Part shown: piece after piece, positions 59,066 to 64,000 of the stretch | Layout: every line of letters starts with the position of its first letter | Numbering within the stretch: the stretch's first letter is position 1 | DNA from: Levilactobacillus yonginensis | Lineage (GTDB): Bacteria; Bacillota; Bacilli; Lactobacillales; Lactobacillaceae | Reading direction: 5' to 3' | DNA: 64,000 nucleotides | Assembly: GCF_003946265.1 (NCBI RefSeq) | Contig: NZ_RHNO01000005.1 | Coordinates: 62,001 to 126,000 of the forward strand | Made by a program: the position numbers and the translations under genes | Notes under the pieces: model-generated | What the model was told of the DNA's origin: nothing | The model's input: the letters and a program-made list of their open reading frames with translations, nothing else | Database searches by the model: none

Positions 59066-59956
59066 TTATCTATTATGTTCCAAAGCACCAGCAACCTGGC
59101 CCACCACTTTGGCTGCCAAATGATTGGCCTCGGCGACGGCTGTTAGCAACGGTTGGCCGGTTGCGAGGGCTGCCAGTAATCCACCGCAGTGGCTGTCACC
59201 AGCACCAATTGTATTGATCACGCGTGCAACCTCTCCCGTAACCCGTGTACACTGTCCCTGGTCAACGACGTAGGCACCGTCCGCACCCAATGTAACCACG
59301 ACAGGCTCACCCGTTAAACGATGGATGTGCTGGGCAGCGACTTGATAGCTCGTTTCTCCTGCCACCAAGCTGCCCGCCTCCGTCGCATTACAGTGAACGA
59401 TTGTACCTGGTACGAATAACGCCTCCAACACTGCCGGCTGTAAATATTGGCTTCGGGGGGACGCATCAAACAGAACCTTGGCACCAACCTTACGCCGACG
59501 AAGGGCATCTAAAATAGTCTTAGCAGCCCCTAATTCCTCTAATTCATAGCCAGAAATGTAGAAGTAATCGTAAGTTTTTAGATCTACTGATTGAAACCAA
59601 CGTTCAGACCACAGTTGTTCAATCCCATTAACCGTTAAAAAAGTGCGCTCCCCATCCGACTCAACTAATGAAACATCCCAGCCATTATCAGCACGGTCAT
59701 CCCTGACAAGCAGCGGAATCTTTCTATCAGCTAGCGTCTGTTCAACAATGCTGGCATAGGTGCCCAGTCCAACCGGTGCAAGTAAATCAGCCGCCGCCCC
59801 CTGATATGCTAGCGCACGTTGGACGTTGAAGGCCGAGCCACCAACCTGCGTCGCTTCCAAATTACCAGTAACGTCTTCTCCTGATTGCGGCAAGCGATTA
59901 AGTCCGACGACAATATCAACGTAAGCTGCACCAATCACTAAGGTTCGTTTTGTCAT
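59066..59956 (-). CDS. PfkB-family sugar/nucleoside kinase
   Basis: 296 residues. PfkB motifs: GGSAFNVQRALAYQG near residue 37 and NTIGAGDSHCGGLLA with the catalytic Asp near the C-terminus. It is the last gene of an operon with an ADP-ribosylglycohydrolase and a permease, matching the yegU-yegV pair of enterobacteria, where the kinase substrate is unknown. A nucleoside or ribosyl-type sugar is likely from context. It begins 2 bp after the permease gene. Confidence 0.9.
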   Translation of the reverse strand: MTKRTLVIGAAYVDIVVGLNRLPQSGEDVTGNLEATQVGGSAFNVQRALAYQGAAADLLAPVGLGTYASIVEQTLADRKIPLLVRDDRADNGWDVSLVESDGERTFLTVNGIEQLWSERWFQSVDLKTYDYFYISGYELEELGAAKTILDALRRRKVGAKVLFDASPRSQYLQPAVLEALFVPGTIVHCNATEAGSLVAGETSYQVAAQHIHRLTGEPVVVTLGADGAYVVDQGQCTRVTGEVARVINTIGAGDSHCGGLLAALATGQPLLTAVAEANHLAAKVVGQVAGALEHNR

Positions 59957-59958
59957 TT

Positions 59959-61323
59959 TTAACGCGCCTCACTCGTACTGGCACGGCCAACTGACTTGAG
60001 CAGTAACATGCAAACAACTGCCACGATACCAGCTACGAAAACCCCCAGACTATTATCTCGGAAGATGCCGTGCGCAAACGGCCCATTCCAAATCGCATTA
60101 TTCGTGAACAGAAAACCCGTAACAACTGCAACAATCCAGGACGTAATGCCCTTCCAGTTGTATTTATTTTGAGAATCGTTTTCTAGTAAGCTAACATCGT
60201 ACCCCTGCCGCCGATACATCACGCTATCACAGAGAAAGATTGCAACCCAAGCAGCTAAACAAGTGCCCAAGAAACCCAAGAACAATTCAAAGTTAGCCAA
60301 AAAGTTGCCTGAAATAAAAAGCACGTAGATGGGAATCAAGACCACAATTGCCCCATGGATCACTAGCGAAGTTTGTTGTGACACCTTGATGCCAACCGTT
60401 GCCAAATTAATTCGGGCAGAACGGAGGCTAATAATGCATTGTGGAATCAAGCCACCGGCAGCGACTAGGAAATAAATCACCGAGATCCATGACGGTAAGG
60501 CATCGTTCATCACATCAATAGGATTTGAGGCCGTCGCCAATGAAGGTTCTACCGTGCTCAGAAGTACCCCACCCCACATTAAAACGAAGAGGGGGATGGC
60601 ACCACCTAGTGTTGTATTCCAAAAGGTTGCGGACTGACTCGTTTGTGGCTTCACATAAGCGCCCCAGTCAGCAGCAGCCATGGACCAACTGATTCCCGAC
60701 CCCGCTGCCACAATTGAAACGGCTGGCCAGAACCCACCTAACCAATGGCCACTAGGAGCTGCGAGTGCTGCCTGCCAATCGGCCTTCATTAAAAATAAAA
60801 TTAAGATGACGAGTGTCAGCAGGCCAAAAATCCAAGATAACCAGGTTTGGATCTTCGCTAAAACTGCTTCACTCAATAATCCTGATAAAATAACTAATCC
60901 TGCAAAAATTGCCAGGGCAATGGCAACGGTCACCCCATTTTTAGCGATATGTAAAATCTTAAACAAGGATACTAGCAACAACGTCCCCGTAATCACGTTG
61001 ATGGCCAACCACCCCACCATATTAAACCAAGCGATGGCGTTAGGAATCTTGTTCCCATGAGTCCCGTAAGCGGCCCGGGAAAGTTTAAAAGTGGTAATTC
61101 CCTCTCTTTTTCCTAAAGTCGCAACCCAGCCTGGAAACACAAAGGATAGCCCTCCCACCAATGACGCGAGTGTCGCCTGAAAGAAGGATAAGTGAAAGCT
61201 AACGATCATCGCGCCAAACACAATCCCCATAATTCCAATGTTGGCGGCAAACCAATTATAGAAAAGCTTTCCAGGTGTTAGTGTCTTCTCCTCATCTGGC
61301 ACCTTAATAACATCTTCATTCAC
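59959..61323 (-). CDS. NCS1-family nucleobase/nucleoside permease
   Basis: 454 residues with about 12 hydrophobic segments. NCS1 features: FYNWFAANIGIMGIVFGA near helix 1, SRAAYGTHGNKIPNAIAWFNMVGW around helix 3, and GSGISWSMAAADWGAYVKP in the middle. The group imports cytosine, uridine, allantoin or hydantoins. It sits between the ADP-ribosylglycohydrolase and kinase genes and probably brings in their substrate. GTG start at 61323 behind GGGGAG. It replaces the MFS transporter YegT of the enterobacterial operon. Confidence 0.9.
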   Translation of the reverse strand: MNEDVIKVPDEEKTLTPGKLFYNWFAANIGIMGIVFGAMIVSFHLSFFQATLASLVGGLSFVFPGWVATLGKREGITTFKLSRAAYGTHGNKIPNAIAWFNMVGWLAINVITGTLLLVSLFKILHIAKNGVTVAIALAIFAGLVILSGLLSEAVLAKIQTWLSWIFGLLTLVILILFLMKADWQAALAAPSGHWLGGFWPAVSIVAAGSGISWSMAAADWGAYVKPQTSQSATFWNTTLGGAIPLFVLMWGGVLLSTVEPSLATASNPIDVMNDALPSWISVIYFLVAAGGLIPQCIISLRSARINLATVGIKVSQQTSLVIHGAIVVLIPIYVLFISGNFLANFELFLGFLGTCLAAWVAIFLCDSVMYRRQGYDVSLLENDSQNKYNWKGITSWIVAVVTGFLFTNNAIWNGPFAHGIFRDNSLGVFVAGIVAVVCMLLLKSVGRASTSEAR

Positions 61324-61337
61324 AAAAAATTCTCCCC

Positions 61338-62351
61338 TTAAAATAATGTACTATTTCTAAATGATTGCATCGGTACCACGTAGTCTAGCAACCGGTGCTC
61401 TGGATTCTCTTCATCAATCAACGTGATCCACTCTGGTAAAATACTGTGATACCCATTCTTGGCTCCACAGATAGCAGTAGCCATCGCACCAATCGTATCG
61501 GTATCGCCCCCCAAATTGGCACAGAACAGGGCACACTGCTGGACATCCCGTGTGTAATAGGCAATCGCCACAGCTGCAGGGACCGATTCACTAATTGTGG
61601 TTCCCGTGCCCACCGTTTCATAAATCAATCGAGCGAACCGCTCCGGATCATCAGCATTTTCCCATGCTAATCGCAGACCTATCTGTAGACGGGCCACGAC
61701 GGCTGCCGACCAGGTCGGCACCCCATAATCTTTGGCTGCGGCGCTAGCAGTCATCGCAAACGCCACAATGTCGTCCCAGTCCAAATCATCCATCGCCGCC
61801 GTAACCGCCCCGGCCACCATTGCTGCTCCAGCAAAGGCCACATCCGATGAATGGGTCACTTGCGTCACAGCACATACCATGTCTACCAGCTCTTGGCAAT
61901 GCCGCGTATCAAACAGTGCACCAATTGGGGCAATTCGCATAGCACAACCATTCGTCAACGCACTGGCCGTCACGGGATGCGCGTCCGCACCCGATTTGAG
62001 GGCCAACAGTGCTGCCTTAGAACTCGGGCCCAGAATGTTTTGATCAAATGCGTCAATGGCATCCGCCCACCGTAAGAGATGCTTTCCAAAAACCGCAGTC
62101 TCTGGTACCCAATTGCTCTCCATCAAGGCTTCCAAAATAACTAAGGCCTGGTTCGTATCATCCGTGTACTGGCCCCTCGTAAAATTAACGGCTACCTCAT
62201 TCGTGGTCGGGCCATCTAAAAGTGTGGTGATGGGTCCACCAAAATACCGCTGGATTCGCTCAACTGGCCAGAGTTCTCCTGGCATCCCCATAGCGTCGCC
62301 AATCGCTTGACCGTACAAAACACCCTTCAATTTATCTGTTTGATTTTGCAT
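61338..62351 (-). CDS. ADP-ribosylglycohydrolase family protein
   Basis: 337 residues. Two acidic Mg-binding motifs are clear: YTDDTNQALVIL near residue 61 and GGDTDTIGAMATAICGA near residue 280, with GDAMGMPGE at the start. Members cleave N- or O-glycosidic bonds of ADP-ribose or related ribosides. First gene of the operon with NCS1 permease (14 bp downstream) and PfkB kinase. Together they suggest uptake, glycosidic cleavage and phosphorylation of a ribosylated compound. AGGTG precedes the ATG. Confidence 0.92.
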   Translation of the reverse strand: MQNQTDKLKGVLYGQAIGDAMGMPGELWPVERIQRYFGGPITTLLDGPTTNEVAVNFTRGQYTDDTNQALVILEALMESNWVPETAVFGKHLLRWADAIDAFDQNILGPSSKAALLALKSGADAHPVTASALTNGCAMRIAPIGALFDTRHCQELVDMVCAVTQVTHSSDVAFAGAAMVAGAVTAAMDDLDWDDIVAFAMTASAAAKDYGVPTWSAAVVARLQIGLRLAWENADDPERFARLIYETVGTGTTISESVPAAVAIAYYTRDVQQCALFCANLGGDTDTIGAMATAICGAKNGYHSILPEWITLIDEENPEHRLLDYVVPMQSFRNSTLF

Positions 62352-62489
62352 ATTTTCACCTCACACTTAGCTGATGTGTCGATTGTCCAGATTTCTAATA
62401 TAACCGAAACTACCGTGGATGTCTAAGTTAACGTCTTATAAATTTCATTATATGAATCTTATGCTTTTTGAAAATTGCTTTGTACATAA

Positions 62490-62526
62490 AGAGCGGTGAT
62501 TCAGTTACCTGAATCACCGCTCTATT
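62490..62526. terminator. Terminator downstream of the DHA1 exporter
   Basis: AGAGCGGTGATTCA/TGAATCACCGCTCT perfect stem with T-rich flank on the minus strand. Confidence 0.8.
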
Positions 62527-62595
62527 CATCAATTAATCAAATTCTTCATATTCATTCGGGTCTTAGGTCTTACCCTACTTCCCTAGCAAAGTGAA

Positions 62596-63783
62596 TTATT
62601 CAACCTCTGCTTGGCGTTCACGATGTTGTCTGATAACCTGATTCAAAATAATGGCTAATACTAGTGAGATGACCCCAAACACAGCAGCTCCCCAACTAAT
62701 TCGCTTAAGTCCCACCACTCCCAGTAAACCAGAGGCAGTTGCCGACCCTAACGAAATACCAAAATTAAAGAAAATCGAGTTTAATGAAGACGCGAGCACG
62801 GTTGATTGCGGGTATTCCTGTTCTGCCAAATTTAAGAAATGAATCTGAATCGGCGAGTTGAGTAGCGTCACAATCAAGGTCAACACCAGCAGGAAAGCCA
62901 TCCCCAGAAGCTGACTGCCTAAGGCAAATGGCAACAGCAGGAGTAAGATGATGTCGGCCACGTAAAACCTTGGCATGATCCGTAATCCATTCCGTTCAGC
63001 CAACATCCCCGAGAAACGGTTGCATAGAATACTCATGATCCCAATCAAGAATAACAACCAGTTGAGGCTAGCCGTGCTAAAGCCCATTGCTTGCGTCAAT
63101 AACGGTCGAATGTACGTGTAATAAGCGTACATCATCGCGGCGGTAAATAGGACCAACGCAATCCCGACGTAGACCCGACTATCTTTTAACAGAACCAACT
63201 GATTCTTGATACTCCCTTGTACCTGTTCAACCTGACGTGGGAGCAACCATCCCAGCAGGAGACAAGTGATGGCACTGATCACCGAAATTAAGTAAAAAGC
63301 GTCATGCCAACTATAAGCCGTACTGATGGCCGTTCCCAGTGGCACCCCAAACACAGAGGCAATGCTAAAGCCAGCAAAGATCCACGACACCAGGCTAGCC
63401 CGCTTGTTACGCGGCGCAATGGCACTGGCAAAGGTCATAATCAACGAAATTATGGCACCAGCCACCATCGCAGCAATGATTCTGGAAATCAACAGCATTG
63501 TGAAGTTAACGGCCAACCCACTCAACGTATTCCCTATCAAAAAAATCACCATGAGGGTCATGAGCGTCTTATAGCGGCTGAACCGACTCGTCAGAATGGT
63601 GATAAACGGGGTACTAACCGCGTACACCGTCGCGAAGATCGTCACTAAATACCCAACAGTCGCTTCGGCAATTTGATATTCCTTAGCAATGTCAGAGAGC
63701 ACCCCGACCACAATGAATTCATTACAGCCCAACATGAAGGCCACTAAGACAAACACGATAGCTTGCCAACGATACTTATTCAC
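62596..63783 (-). CDS. DHA1-type MFS exporter
   Basis: 395 residues, about 12 hydrophobic segments. EFIVVGVLSDIAKEYQIAEATVGYLVTIFATVYA is the opening pattern of AraJ/PbuE-like sugar or purine exporters; GVPLGTAIS and NSIFFNFGISLGSATASGLLG follow. GTG start at 63783 behind GGAGG. A second gene of the same family lies 45 bp upstream and runs off the window; their C-terminal ends align closely, so they are tandem duplicates. Confidence 0.9.
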   Translation of the reverse strand: MNKYRWQAIVFVLVAFMLGCNEFIVVGVLSDIAKEYQIAEATVGYLVTIFATVYAVSTPFITILTSRFSRYKTLMTLMVIFLIGNTLSGLAVNFTMLLISRIIAAMVAGAIISLIMTFASAIAPRNKRASLVSWIFAGFSIASVFGVPLGTAISTAYSWHDAFYLISVISAITCLLLGWLLPRQVEQVQGSIKNQLVLLKDSRVYVGIALVLFTAAMMYAYYTYIRPLLTQAMGFSTASLNWLLFLIGIMSILCNRFSGMLAERNGLRIMPRFYVADIILLLLLPFALGSQLLGMAFLLVLTLIVTLLNSPIQIHFLNLAEQEYPQSTVLASSLNSIFFNFGISLGSATASGLLGVVGLKRISWGAAVFGVISLVLAIILNQVIRQHRERQAEVE

Positions 63784-63828
63784 AATCCTTTTCCTCCGGT
63801 CTTAAAGTTACAATCAATTCCTTTATCA

Positions 63829-64000
63829 TCATCTTCTGCGCTTGGCAATCGTGTGATTCAAGACCAGCGCCACAATCATTGATGCCCCAGCAAAAATGGC
63901 TGCCGTTGGTCCTAAGTGTTTCAGGCTACCACGAGCTAACGTCAACGACCCTGCCGCCGACCCCATTGAGATACCGACGTTATAAAAAATAGCATTTAAC
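63829..64000 (-). CDS. DHA1-type MFS exporter, partial (C-terminal 56 residues)
   Basis: The reading frame enters from the right edge as LNAIFYNVGISMGSAAGSLTL and ends NHTIAKRRR with TGA at 63829-63831. It aligns without gaps with the C-terminus of the next gene (LNSIFFNFGISLGSATAS ... ILNQVIRQHR), so it is a paralogue in tandem. The two form one transcription unit. Confidence 0.88.
   Translation of the reverse strand, partial: LNAIFYNVGISMGSAAGSLTLARGSLKHLGPTAAIFAGASMIVALVLNHTIAKRRR

Overview
The window looks like chromosomal DNA of a lactic acid bacterium of the family Lactobacillaceae, probably a Levilactobacillus-like species (inference). The signs are a MutY without its Fe-S cluster cysteines, Rgg-type and RRNPP-like regulators, a DHA2 transporter followed by a DUF4811-type protein, a bile-salt-hydrolase-like enzyme with Cys2, an LPQTG surface protein, strong AGGAGG ribosome sites with many TTG/GTG starts, a T-box leader, and intermediate GC. 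There is no prophage, CRISPR array, IS element or rRNA operon.

Layout. 1-6.4 kb: edge of a PEPCK-like protein, a frameshifted LysR regulator divergent from a shikimate-dehydrogenase-like/SDR pair, three copies of a structured repeat, and a DHA2 exporter. 6.5-18.3 kb: housekeeping genes (map, ubiE/menG-like, Mpg glycosylase, DUF488, a beta-phosphoglucomutase-like HAD protein, Usp, a BCCT transporter with a probable ATT start, acetyltransferase, RNase HI). 18.5-31.2 kb: cytosine deaminase, a ThiD/PdxK-type kinase, small membrane proteins, tRNA-Arg, cytochrome b5-like protein, CspA, MutY, a peptide-binding lipoprotein, and a lipoate ligase divergent from a GcvH-like protein. 31.7-39.6 kb: exporter, a Met T-box driving metQNI, an alkyl-base glycosylase paralogue, and a second peptide-binding lipoprotein behind a cysteine-rich leader peptide and attenuator. 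39.7-52.3 kb: GH3 beta-glucosidase, GNAT, choloylglycine-hydrolase family enzyme, SbcCD, Tag, then a secreted matrixin-like protease, GH25 lysozyme and GH8 glucanase. 52.4-64 kb: MerR/cupin/CMD operon, TetR/DHA2/DUF4811-type module, LPQTG adhesin, a YegTUV-like operon (ADP-ribosylglycohydrolase, NCS1 permease, PfkB kinase) and two tandem DHA1 exporters.

The most striking content is not protein-coding. At least eleven full or nearly full copies, plus a deleted copy and a remnant, of a roughly 170-190 bp element lie between genes in the first 38 kb. Each folds by eye as a long closing stem (P1) enclosing three hairpins (P2-P4). The stem sequences differ greatly between copies but stay complementary, while a few junction and loop motifs are conserved. 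Five pairs share the same head-to-head arrangement. I do not recognise this family; it could be a structured RNA, a non-autonomous mobile element, or both. The second regulatory novelty is the leader peptide with five cysteines in eleven residues in front of the 37.7-39.3 kb oligopeptide-binding protein gene.

All structures and family calls come from reading the sequence; no alignment, folding or database search was run.
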